DNA of 61,689 nucleotides from Tubiluchus corallicola. Taxonomy: Eukaryota; Priapulida; Priapulimorpha; Priapulimorphida; Tubiluchidae. The notes below the pieces were generated by a model. It was given only the letters and a program-made list of their open reading frames with translations. It ran no database searches and had not been told where the DNA came from. The translations under genes were made by a program, and so were the position numbers. This document shows, one piece after another, positions 45,240-58,200 of the stretch. Where the stretch lies: NCBI GenBank assembly GCA_030141605.1, contig JAQGDQ010000590.1:72501-134189 (forward strand), in the 5' to 3' direction. The first letter of the stretch is position 1. The number at the start of each line of letters is the position of its first letter.

Positions 45240-45508
45240 GTTAAAGACAGTACATTTCTACCTATCAGTAGACGTTAGCGCACAGCGTGTTATCTCAGAC
45301 ATGTGCTCATGGACGCATGCGCACAACAGCCAAACACCACGTTGCTTGGGCTGTGAAGCAAATTGTACTTCCCTCACGTGCTCCGGTTCCTCGCACGGAT
45401 AAAAAAGAACTAAAGAAAAAAGACTTATTATGTTGAATAAAATCGATAATCATGAGTGAAAACAGGGGGCACTGCAGTACCACAGTACCTATACACGAAC
45501 CGCCACTG
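45240..45508. mobile_element. hAT-like element, family B, 5'-truncated copy 4
   Basis: Right end ATACACGAACCGCCACTG; interior AAGAACTAAAGAAAAAAGAC and CACAACAGCCAAACACCAC match the family. The left half is missing. Confidence 0.65.
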
Positions 45509-45624
45509 GTTGGTTCACAAAATGTTAGTTAGCAATGATATCATTCTAGTTAACTCAGAGAGTCAATACATTTTAATGACCATTATTTTATATTGTGACA
45601 ATAATTTCGCATTTAACTTGCTCT

Positions 45625-45905
45625 AAAACACACTATTAAAAGATGCATTCGTGTCTCTCATGTAGCATGACAACACCGGCTGCTTAGCAATTATGCACGT
45701 ATTTGCAACAAAGCAATTAATTAACGACTGGCAGTCCTGTGCTAAAACATGGCAACAAGTGTCGCGATTCACTATTACAAGATGTATTCGTGTCTCTCAT
45801 GTACCATGACAATACCAGTTGCTTAGCAATTATGCGCGTATTTACAACAAAGCTATTAATTTATGACTGGCGGTCCTGTGCTAAAATATGGCAACAAGCA
45901 ATTCT
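45625..45905. repeat. About 140-bp direct duplication
   Basis: Two copies containing ATTCGTGTCTCTCATGTA, GCTTAGCAATTATGC and CAGTCCTGTGCTAAAA-like blocks. Confidence 0.75.
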
Positions 45906-46026
45906 TCATAATTATGAATATTGCATAAGTCTGTCGCTAAGAAGTAAATTAAAATTGTTCATTAGTGTGGCCTATTGGATTTCGTTCTAATAATGCAGTT
46001 TTTAATGATATCTTTTCACACTGCAG

Positions 46027-46217
46027 ATGTTAGTCATGAAATCTGCAGGGCGTCGTTTACGCCCAGTAAAATTGATTCATATTTTTGTGTTTTTATTAGT
46101 AATTAAGTTTGCAAACTTACGAAAATGTTTCAATGAGCCGATGTCGAAAGGCAAAACGTTCGTTATTCCAGATAAGCGCGTTAACCTTCCTACAGCAGCT
46201 GTGGTCAAGCCTGTCAG
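46027..46217 (+). CDS. Discoidin gene, first coding exon
   Basis: Begins with ATG right after the acceptor; donor GTCAG/GTGAGA; leaves phase 2. Encodes the membrane segment and the basic stem (KGKTFVIPDKRVNLPTAAVV). Confidence 0.75.
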
Positions 46218-49200
46218 GTGAGAGCAAAACTAAAAAAGTTTCGTTTTTAAAGAAATCTGATCTCTCTTGAGTAAAATGCGTGTATGAATTGAGATAATAA
46301 CATTTTGCTTTGACAAAAACTTACAAGAACTGGACATTGAAGTTTAAAATATTCTTAATTCGTAGGCCGTTTTGGTGTTTTTGTGTATAAAAGCTCGCTT
46401 TAAAAGCACCAAGGTATATAAAACAAAACAGCAGTATTATTAATTACAAAATAGTTGTGAAAGCTTTTTTATTTAAAACCGTTTAGCGTCTACCTAACTC
46501 CTTCAGGAGCGTAAGCGTTTTCTACATTTTGCATCGGTTCATGAAAAATGGCTCTCACAAAACAGCGATTACATTATATTTGATAATTTTTGTACGTTTC
46601 TACTCCTTATACAACGCAAAAGACTTTAATGCAAAATTTTATATGAAATCCATTTGCTTATATTGAAGAAATTAAAAAATCGATTTTTGGCGAAAAAAAT
46701 GAGAAATGCTTTCAGTAACTGCAGTGTTTGCACTGTAACAATGTACAGTATCACTTGTGTGAAATTGGCTAATGCAGAAAATTTCAACTATCGAGACACA
46801 ACACTCTGATACACTTTGGCCTCAATCTGTCTATATCTAATCTAATCTATATTTAAGGAGAAATTCCTCTTAAAGGACAAGATAAGGGGTACCTGAAGTA
46901 GGTTTCGGAAGAATCGCCTTAAAAAAATATGTTACTGTACAGCAATTTTATGCGTACGTCGTACTCGCGTTAAAATAATTTTTTGTTTGTTTTCATATTA
47001 AATCTCTCGCAATACTGTTCTGACGGCGCCATTACATGACGTCACTATGCACACCATAAATCAGGGGAAAAAGGAAATGTTAAAGTATGTCCCAAAAAAC
47101 TTTCCATGCAAACCTGAATTACTTAGCTTTTCGCTTACCTGCTAGAAAGACTTATGCAACCAGAAAAGAAAATTATTAATTATTTAAAATGTTTTCACCA
47201 ATTGGTAAAATGTCGTTGACTCAGTCTCCAGGGTGCACCACTCACTAACCAAAAACTTACTTTTAATCTTATTGACAAGATACAGTAATTAAAATTTTAT
47301 TTAGTTAGTGACGTGTGTGCTACGAATGCTCTTATTATTTTTTCAAACTTCACACAATGTTATCTGAACCTGATTCAAATGACCTGTCGTCAAAATGGCT
47401 GCGTCTAACGGTCATCACGCGAGTTTACATTTACGTGTTTTATAGGCAGTATGTAAGTTATATAAAATTTCAAGCTTTGTGTTTATGAAGGGTTTTTTGT
47501 GATGAGATGAAACGACCTCATTTTCTCTTTTAGCTTATCGGTTAGCTTTTCCTGGAACTCTGTACAGCAGAGGGTCTTCTTGGGCTCTAGTAAGCAGCGG
47601 ATTACTAAATTAGTAGTATGTACGATCATGCCATTGTACACCAGACTAAGCTATTCAACAGACTAAGTTGGAATGCCTGAAAGGGGCAAGATTGTCTTAA
47701 TTTTATCCAATTAAACCACTTATAAATGTTTAAACAAATAGCATGATAGGATACGTGATATAATAACATAGAAACATAATAACAAATGCTGAAAATAACA
47801 TAGATGATGTTTTAACAAGGTAGGGTAGACGTCACAAACACTGTAGCTCGTCCGACATTAGTCTGTGTATGACTGTTGCCCTAATTGTTTTTAGAATCAT
47901 AGTTTTTGCTTAATAAGCCTTTGCACGATTTCGTTGTGCGCACACGCAGTTGCTGTGGGTCAAAGGTTAAGTGTACCACAGCAACACGTCTTAACTACAG
48001 TAGTCACGTGACATGTGTGTAAAACTAAGCCTTCTACCGCATCATTACAGTAACTTCAGTTGTTTCACGTGGACTTTGTTTAAATGTGGATTAGCCTTTA
48101 TGTAGAGAGATTTACTAGCAGGATCTTGATTGGGAACAAGGAAAATAAACTAGGTAAAATTCTAGCTAGCTGTTTAGTCTGTTAGTATTACAATAGCATG
48201 GGCTGCGAGGCGTTGTCAAGTGTACACGAATGCGTTGTCTGGTTCAGTTAATCTTTGACCTTTCAACGATCATCATTAATCGCTTCAACTGTGAAAAGGC
48301 TTATTAATTTGGGTAATCTTGTTTACTCATGTGTACTTCGCCTACTTTTATCTTATCGTTGTTATCTGGAAAAAGTTCTAGCCCCCGTCATTTCAAAATT
48401 GATGATTGTTGAATATCAGAAAGTACTGCATCGTACACTTGCCATACTATATAACTCATTCTGCAATGACGATAACGATTGATGATTGTTCAATATCAAA
48501 AAGTACTGCATCGTACACTTGCCATACTATATAACTCTCATTCTACAATGACGATAACGATTGATGAAACTTCCTCCTTTGAATTTTTAATAGCTAAGAG
48601 AACGTTTAAACTCTTGGCATGTGTAAATCGGTCAACAAGTACTGTCTTAAAAATACTGTCACTTGTAAACATGTATTCTACTTGTACAACCCTAGGAGCG
48701 AATAGGACATTTATCGCGCAAAATATTTGCAATTTTAATAACTCTACTCTTAATAATCGTGATATATTTGCTTACGAGTTGTGCTTACTTACTGAAGGGA
48801 AAACCACCTTAGCGTATGTAGAAATTCCTCAGATTATAAAATCAGTTATTATTTTCAGCACACAAGGATTGTCATACCATCTGAAGTGTATAAAATCAAT
48901 CTTTATTTTCAGCACACAAGGATTGCCATGCCATCTGAAGTGTATAAAATCCATCATTATTTTCAGCAATTAAGGATTGTCACGCCATCTGAAGTGTATA
49001 AAATCAATCATTATTTTCAGCACACAAAGATTGTCATACCATCTGAAGTGTATAAAATCAATCTTTATTTTCAGCACACAAGGATTGTCATGCCATCTGA
49101 AGTGTATAACATCCGTTATTATTTTCAGCAATCAAGGATTGTCACGCCATCTGAAGTGTATAAAATTTATCATTATTTTCAGCACACAAGGATTGTCACG

Positions 49201-52200
49201 CCATCTGAAGTGTATAAAATTCATCATTATTTTCAGCAATCAAGGGTTGTCACGCCATCTGAAGTGTATAAAATCCATCATTATTTTCAGCAATCAAGGA
49301 TTGTCATGCCATCTGATGTGTATAAAATCCATCTTTATTTTCAGCAATCAAGGTTTGTCACGCCATCTGAAGTGTATAAAATCAATCATTATTTTCCAGC
49401 AAACTATAATGTGCGTATTCTCTATTGATCAAATTCCTCTCAGCAAACTACAACAGTGACAAGGAAGAATGTCAATATTTTGCTGAGGGCTTCGTTGAAT
49501 CAGAAATAAACACAGACAACGATCCTTTTGTAGATGAAGACGGTTGGGATGTAATTTACTATCATATAGGGGTACGTATAATGCATAACGCAACATCTAA
49601 TTAAGAAACGACTCGAAAAACAAGGAGTTAGTGGGAAGTGAATGGGTACTGTGTAATTAACACAAGGTAAATAGTAAAGCATAAATTCTTATAGTTAGGT
49701 TTTTTGGTTTTGGATTTCTATATTAATATTTTATCAACTATAAACAGTTGCTGGCTGGTTATTGCACGGCCTACTTATTTTATTCATTTAGCTGTTAATT
49801 ATTTGATTAGTGTAATTGTTGTTTTTGGTTTGTTAAACAAAATTTTGTTCATGTTTATTTATTCATTCATTGATTTATATGTCACCTAAAAAGCTCGATC
49901 GGTGTCCCGATGGAACTATAGTAAGCTTAACCCTTGTTTGACGTATTGGTCTGTCCGTCGACCTGTTAATGGCTCAGTAACTTAATAGTTTCAACAACAA
50001 AGGATAATCTAGTCTGTTCGTCGACCTGTTAATGACTCAGTAACATAAAAGTTTCAACAACAAAGGATAATTCAGTCTCTCAGTCGACCTGTTAATGACT
50101 CAGTAACATAATAGTTTCAACAACAAGAGATAATCTAGTCTCTCTGTCGACCTGTTAATGACTCAGTAACATAATAGTTTCAATAACAAGGGATAATCTA
50201 GTCCGTTCGTCGACCTGTTAATGACTAAGTAACTTAACAGTTTCAACAACAAAGGATAATCTAGTGTTTCCGTCGACCTGTTAATGACTCAGTAACATAA
50301 AAGTTTCAACAACAAAGGATAATCTAGTCTGTTCGTCGACCTGTTATTGACTCAGTAACTTAATAGTTTCAACAACAAGGGATAATCTATTCTCTCTGTC
50401 GACCTGTTAATGACTGCTAAGGGCTGACAGCTACGGAGGGGGGGGGGTTCTCACGGTGTTACTCCTTTAGTCATCAAGCATCGATTACGTCTTCGTTCAT
50501 AAATAACAAAAGAGTTAAGCCTAGGTTTAAAATTATATTTTGCCATGATAATTTTAACATATTAGGGTGGGTTATAATACAATGCAAACAGGTAAGAATT
50601 CATAATGTTAGCTACCTCATTAAAATTAAAATTCAGTTTATTTCACCAGCAAACTACAACAAAGCAAATATACATGTACAGCTTCTTGTATAATTGAAAA
50701 CAGCAAAAAAAAATTATGATTCCCTAGAAATACTATATTGAGGTGTTGAAGTTTGCCGCATGATAGCTAAAAGGGGACCTTGTTAGGCTACCATAAAATG
50801 TAAAATAAAGAATGAAGAAGGTAGATGATGAGAAAAGAAGAGCTATGTTGCAGTTAGTAGACAGAAGGAAAGAAGAAGCCAAAAGAAAACATATAATAAA
50901 AAAACAATGACCATGTTCACATTAGCTACAACTGATTTTTGACAAGCAGCCATTGGTGGACGGCCAGGATGAATCACCAGCCAAGTGAATTATTCACTAT
51001 TAGACATAAGACAAAAACAATATTAGAATCTTAGTATTAGTGTTAAATCTAGCTATATACTCAGACCGTGGCGCCACGTAATGGGGAAAATAGTGCACAG
51101 ACCGTGGCGCCACGTAATGGGGAAAATAGTGTACAGACTGTGGCGCCACGTAATGGGGAAAATAGTGTACAGACGTCCGGTTGGTCGGCAGGTTTCTCAA
51201 CAAGTCCTGTTCACCACAAAGAGCAAGAAACGGGCTCCTGACGACTGGTATCGGTCGCTCACCACCAGCGTACTCTCACCATTGGTACTCAGAACTCCAA
51301 GCATCACTTATGGCTGACTCATATGGCAATCCTCTCAAGCAATGACTCTAATAACTCTAAGGCTGACGTCCACCACCTCGATGGTCTCACCAGGTGTGGT
51401 TATTTAACAGTCCATCAAATACGGCCACTAATCACCATCTCATAGCGGGTGAACTACGTTCCTCCGTAACAATTACACTACAACTAGTTCTTGCACCTAG
51501 CGCTTCATTCATTAGTGTAATTACGAAACAATAAAGGTTCAAAGCATCAAACTGCTGACAATCGGTCTACGTTTGTCTGAACTAGTTAAAGGTGAAGGTA
51601 TTTCAACCACTTTTGACCGTTACATAGCCCGGATTGACTGTCTATTTTCACACGGGTAACGGTGATTAGATAATAGGTCAGTGTCAAGCAAGTGCTTCAT
51701 AGAATGAGCGATTACCACTGTAAGGGGGGAAGCTAGAACAAACTAAATGTCTATTACTGTCTAGGTTCCAAGAAGGTTATAAAAGCGGGGTTTCTAATAT
51801 CAGGTGGCTACAGAGTAATAACAAAAATGGTGCAAGGGAAATATACCCCTAACTGATGCCGGTATTGAAAAGAGGCACCTTTGGTCTATGGGGCGTCACA
51901 CGCATCTATAATGAGCACATTCCTGAAAATAAGAGCCCTTACTTCATCTTAAATGATTACATATCGTAGTGTTGCCATTCGTGTTATTTTCAGCTGGAAG
52001 GGATGCCACTGGGCATGAGTGATGGCACCATACCAAATGAAGCAATTTCTGGAACGCTTTCACACGGGGGCGAGAATAACGCCAGATTAGAAGGTCCTCC
52101 TTACGGATGGCGTATGTATACTGGAGCCGTGCTAACTATACAACTAGGAGGACCTCGAACCATCACTGGAATTACTACGCACGTATGTTTTTTGCCACAA

Positions 52201-55200
52201 TAGTATTCTCACGAGTGCTCTCATGAATGCGCGAATGTTTGGTACAAGCAAATTTGGTACGAGGAAAGTTTGATACTGATTTGGTAGTATGAATTTTTAG
52301 TACGTGGTACTATGGTAGATGTAAATTTGGTACTGTCATTTTAAGTACAAGGAATTTTTGGTACTAGAAAAATGTGGTACGAGGAAAATATGATACCAGG
52401 ATTGTTTAGTACTCAGAAATATTGATACAGAAAGGTATTGGTACTAAAAAGATGTGGTACGAGGAAAATATGGTACCAGGATTGCTTTGTACTCAGAAAT
52501 ATTGGTACATAAAAGTTCTGGTACTAGAAAAATGTGGTGCGAGGAAAAATTCGTACAAGGAAAGTTTGGTATTGGAAAATTTGGTACTAAACGAAAAAGG
52601 GAACATTTCTATACCTCAGGACAAAATAATTGCTTCAAATAGAAAATAGAAAATTTTGGCAAGAGAACCTTTTGAGAAGGAAGCCTATATGTAAGCGATT
52701 AAACTTCTAATTTTATATGAATCCAAAAACTAGTTTACATCGAGTTAAATGTATACTATGAAACAGGTTGCCAAGGGCAGATCCATGCAACCATGAATAT
52801 ACACTCTAACTCGAGAAGCGCCATACTGGCGTTGTTCTCCACATCCGTGACGTCATACTAAAACTTTCGCAGTGACGTCATACTAATTTTTTCGTTCACC
52901 GCATCTAGTGGATTCAAGTAGTTGAGGACAAAACTGTGATTTGTACTTAACGGACAAGAAAAGGGGTACCTAAAGTAGGGTTCAGAAAAATCGCCTTAAA
53001 AAATTATATTACATTTTTATGCGTATAGAGTACTCGTGTTGAAAGGTTTTTTTGTTTGTTTTCATTTTAAATCTCCCGCAGTACTGTTCTGACGCGCCAT
53101 TACATGACGTCACCTACGCAAACGTAAATCAGGGGAAGAAAAGGAAATGTTAAATTATGTGCCAAAAACTTTTCTTATAAAGTTATATTACTTAGCATTT
53201 CGCTTACCTGCTTGAAAGACTTAGGTAACTAGAAAAGAAAAGTATTAATTATTTAAAATGCTTTCACCAACTGGTAAAATGTCGCTGACTCACCCTCCAG
53301 GGTGCACCACTCACTAACCAAAAACGTATCTTTAATTTTATTGACGAGATACAGTAATTTAAAATTTTACTTAGTTACTGACATGCGTGCTACGAATGCT
53401 GCGATCATTTTTCAAACTTTACACAATGTTATCTAAACTGTCATCGTGGGAGTTTAAATTTACAAATTTTATGTACCGTTACTGCCGACGCAACCCCTGC
53501 ATGCAAAAAAACAGTATGTAAGCGTTATAAAATTTCAAAACGAATTTTTTAGCGTTATGTAAGTGGAAGGTTTTCTTGTGCTTTAACATTAAAAAAGGCT
53601 TTTGCCTGTTTAAGATAAGAAGTTGCTGTTGCCAATTTTGCTACGTATGGTTGAAATGGTGCAACAATAAAACATTAAAAAATGTTCTTCGGCAGCAATA
53701 AGACTTTTAGCGCAAATCATTCTTTAAAAATCTGGACTGTTCCTTTAAACATTTTACTACACCTTAGATCGTAGTTTTATTATTTTAACATCAATTAATT
53801 TCGAACACTTGTGAAAACAGTCTAAAAATGGTTTTATTTATTTCTAAGTTTCTATTTTTTACTGTTTAAATGGTAATACTATTTTAAAGGAAGACCGGAC
53901 GATTGTTTAGACTCAATCTCATTTTAATTTACTGTCCAAAATATACGTCTTCTTGCCTATAACAGTTAATAATTGTTCCTTGTATTTGAATAATTAGCTT
54001 AGAAAATAAAGGTCAACCGAACACTGCTATTGCTTACGTCAGAAATTAACCACAGTTTGTGCAATGGCAGGCATCTTCCCTTACGCGTCAAGCACGTTTG
54101 CGTAAGTACTGCTTAAACGCATGATGTCACGAAATTGGGCTTTACATCATACGACGTCAGAAACTAACATTTCAGTTCATGATCATGCTTATCACTGTAT
54201 CGCCTTCTATTTGTCGGCCACGCGCACGTGACAAAAAGGCGCCGCTGCCAATCTTAGTAGATTCACTGAGCCGTGCGTAGCTTTGAAAGTTTAACAAAAT
54301 TTGCGTATCCGAGGTAATTATTATTTAATCTAAGCTTTGATTTAAAAAAAGCTATTGTAGTTTTCGGTATTTTAGAGGATTCTTTATTCTGAACTCGTGT
54401 TTACACAATCATCCGGTTTTCTTTTAGGTAAACAAAAGGCAAAGTATCGACTAAAGCATTAACAAGCGACTAAAATTAGATTTTAAAATATTAAATTTTC
54501 AGGGTTGTCGATCAGTATGTACGTATGACTTGTGGGTTACACGATACACGTTATCATACAGCAAATCAAGCAATGCATCTTCTTGGCAAGATTATCTTAC
54601 AAACGATGGATCCGCCGTAAGTTGCATTCATAGACTACTGATAGTGCAGATTGATAGGTCAAAATTAGCTGTTCCTAGTGGCGGATTTAGGGGGTGGGTC
54701 CAAGGGGTCTGACCCTCGCTTTCACAGTAACAGCTACAACACACCAAGTTAATGTTTTCTCTAAATTATAAGCATTAGAACGATTTGCTAAATCCTAAAG
54801 ATGCCTTAAATCATATATCACAAGAAAACAGATGAAAGTTACGTACATCATGTATGCTGTGTAGTGTATGTCGATATATTGGTATGTAATTTTGAATCAA
54901 AGATGAGATGACACCTGTTCTAAGCTAGTGATGGTTTCCTAGAGATGGTTTCTAGACGGTAGGAAAGTGGTCTAAAATGCAGCAAAAAGGATTGTTGTCC
55001 GGGGGGACCTGGCTGGGGAGCTTACGCCGCTCCCCAGCCCCTAACTGCTTTTCCGTAGGGCCCACCGTTGTTCTATAACCTGCATCCGCCCCTGATTCCT
55101 GTACTTCCTTTATTCACTCATGTAATTCTATCATTCTATCAGTAATACCTAAATTATTCACAACCAATGTAAGTTCATGCAGTGATAATAACACATATAT

Positions 55201-58200
55201 CTACAACCACTTGGTTTAGTCATTTGAATGTAAGAAATAAAGGAGGTAGTCCGTTTTAAAATCTAATGAACATCTTTAAAACCAAACATTCAGCTTTTAA
55301 AACCTTCCTCAGGTTATCTCTAGTAGGGCTTATTTTAGGTTATCTCTAGTAGAGATTATTATAGGTTATTTCTAATAGGGCCTATTTCAGGTTATTTCTA
55401 ATAGGCCTTATTCAGGTTATTTCTAATAGGCCCTATTTCAGGTTATTTCTTATGTGCCCTATTTCAGGTTATTTCTAATAGGGCCTATTTCAGGTTCTTT
55501 CTAATAGGGCCTATTTCGGGTTATTTCTAATAGGGCCTATTTCAGGTTTTTTTTCTAATAGGGCCTATTTCAGGTTATTTCTAATAGGGCATATTCCAGG
55601 TTATTTCTAATAGGGCCTATTTCTGGTTCTTTCTAATGGTTCCCTTTTCAGGCTGTTTCTAATAGGGCCTATTTCAGGTTATTTCTAATAGGACATATTT
55701 CAGGTTATTTCTAATTGGGATTAATTCAAGTTATTTCTAATAGGCCCATTTCAGGTTATTTCTAATAGGGCTTATTTCAGGTTATTTCTAATAGGGCCTA
55801 TTTCAGGTGATTTCTAATAGGGCCTATTTCAGGTAATTTCTAATAGGGTCTATTTCAGGTTATTTCTAATAGGGTTTATTTCAGGTTATTTCTAATAGGG
55901 GGTATTTCAGGTTATTTCTAATAGGGCCTATTTCGGGATATTTCTAATAGGGCCTATTTCAGGTGATTTCTAATAGGGCCTATTTCAGGTGATATCTAAT
56001 AAGGTCTATTTCAGGTTATCTCTAATAGCGCCTATTTCAGGTTATTTCTAATAGGGCCTATTTCAGGTGATTTCTAATAGGGCCTGTTTCAGGTGATATC
56101 TAATAGGGTCTATTTCAGGTTATCTCTAATAGCGCCTATTTCAGGTTATTTCTAATAGAGCCTATTTCAGGTTATTCCAAATATGACCTATTCAGGTTAT
56201 TTCTAATAGGTCCTATTTCAGGTGATATCTAATGGTTCCTTTTTCAGGCTGTTTCTAATAGGGCCTATTTCAGCATATTTCTAATAGGGGCCTCTTTCAG
56301 GTGATTTCTAATAGGGTCTATTTCAGGTTATCTCTAATAGTGCCTATTTCAGGTTATTTCTAATAGGGCCTATTTCAGGTTACTTTTAATAGTGCCTATT
56401 TCAGGTTATTTCTAATAGGGCCTATTTCAGGTTATTTCTAATAGGACCTATTTCAGGATATTTCTAATAGGACCTATTTCAGGATATTTCTAATAGGGCC
56501 TATTGCAGGTGATTTCTAATAGGGGCCTCTTTCAGGTGATTTCTAATAGGGTCTATTTCAGGTTATCTCTAATAGTGCCTATTTCAGGTTATTTCCAATA
56601 GGGCCTATTTCAGGTTACCTCTAATGGTGCCTATTTCAGGTTATTTCTAATAGGGCCTATTTCAGGTTGTTCGAAATGGGACTTATTTCAGGTTATTTCT
56701 AATAGGGCCTATTTCATGTTATTTCTAATAGGGCCTGTTTCAGGTTATTTCTAATAAGGCCTATTTCAGGTTATTTCTAATAGGGCCTATTTCAGGTTAT
56801 TTCTAATAGGGCCTATTTCAGGTTATTCCAAATAGGACCTATTTCAGGTTATTTCTAATAGGGCCTATTTCAGGTTATTTCTAATGGTTCTTTTTTCAGG
56901 CTGTTTCTAATAGGGCCTATTTCAGATTATTTCTAATAGGCCGTATTCCAGGCTGTTTCTAATTTCTATTTCATTTGTACAATGACTTCCAACTCTCTGT
57001 GCATTGGGCTTAATTCTGCTAGTCAACTATAGTTAGAAGCAATAGAAAACTAACATTTCAAACAAATCTGCAAAAGTTGAAAAACGTAACGTATGCAGCT
57101 TTAACAAGTAGCAAAGTGTCCGCTTTCTGTCTGGGAGGTCGTAAGTTCGATATTGCAGCCGGATCATACAAACGACTTTAATATTGATACCTGCTGTTGC
57201 CCTGTCTGATGCGTGGTATTTATGGCAAAGGTAGGATAATAATAATTTCTCATACGTAGGTATAGTTTGTTACTTACAATCGGCAGGCAGGCTCGTGGCA
57301 GGCTTGTATTGTTTGTTGAATTTAAAGTCAACTTTAACCAAAGATTATCTTCATCGTCATCATCATCACCACCGCTGCTGAGGCCAACGGCTCCGCCTCA
57401 TCCACTGCCACCAACTAGGAGCAACCTAGCCTACCAAGCACTAGCTAATATATATATTTGTCATTAATCAAATGATATAGATCTACTGAGCTAGTTCAAT
57501 CGTAAGCATATACTAGATCTACTGAGCTAATTTAATCGTAAGCAATTACTAGATCTACTGAGCTAGTTTAATCGTCAATCGTAGAACTCCATGTGACTTT
57601 TTTCTCTTTTCCATCTTTTTTTGTTCACACGAAGAAGAGCTGCCATGGTAATTCGAAACATCGTGACCTTTCTTTCCTTTTCCCTGGTTTTTAATTTTGG
57701 AATTTTTTTATTTGTTACTCATTCTGGTCATTGAGAATTAATCAGTGTATTCATAGGACAGAACATGTTTCCCATTATTTGTGTGTAAAGAGTTTTCGCT
57801 GTTCAATCCCGTGATAACAGGAAACGGAAATCTTTTATCTGGGCCCGTAGTCAATTCGATGCCATTCACATTTTTATTTCGGTACCTAACAACATACAAA
57901 ATACAAATACAGTACTAAAATGAAATAAAATACAACGAAATAAAAATTACCAGAGTAAATTTATATGCAGGTTAGTAAATTAAAAGGTAAATAAATTTCA
58001 GAGGCCAATTATGTAATAATTCGTTCCATTTCACAAAAAGCAATAGTTAGCAAGTCTATGTGAGTTAATAATAGCTGTTAACATACTATTGCCAGTGTAC
58101 AGTACTAACCTACTTCATTATATGAAATAATTGTATTTATAATTGTAGGTAAAGTTATTTGAAGACAACTTTGACAGGCGCACGCACGTTTCCCACGAGG

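Noticed and set aside
49443-49448. Acceptor CTCTCAG before discoidin exon 2
   Set aside because: Joining there from exon 1 gives a stop within six codons; acceptor ACAACAG at 49456 restores frame.
48479-49459. 160-180-codon frames with HYFQ-type repeats
   Set aside because: Multiples-of-three repeat unit (54 bp); intronic by gene structure.
57095-57170. Functional tRNA gene
   Set aside because: Only a degraded B-box-like segment; no acceptor stem or A box.
57267-57467. Ser/Pro-rich frame
   Set aside because: Microsatellite-derived, no splice support.
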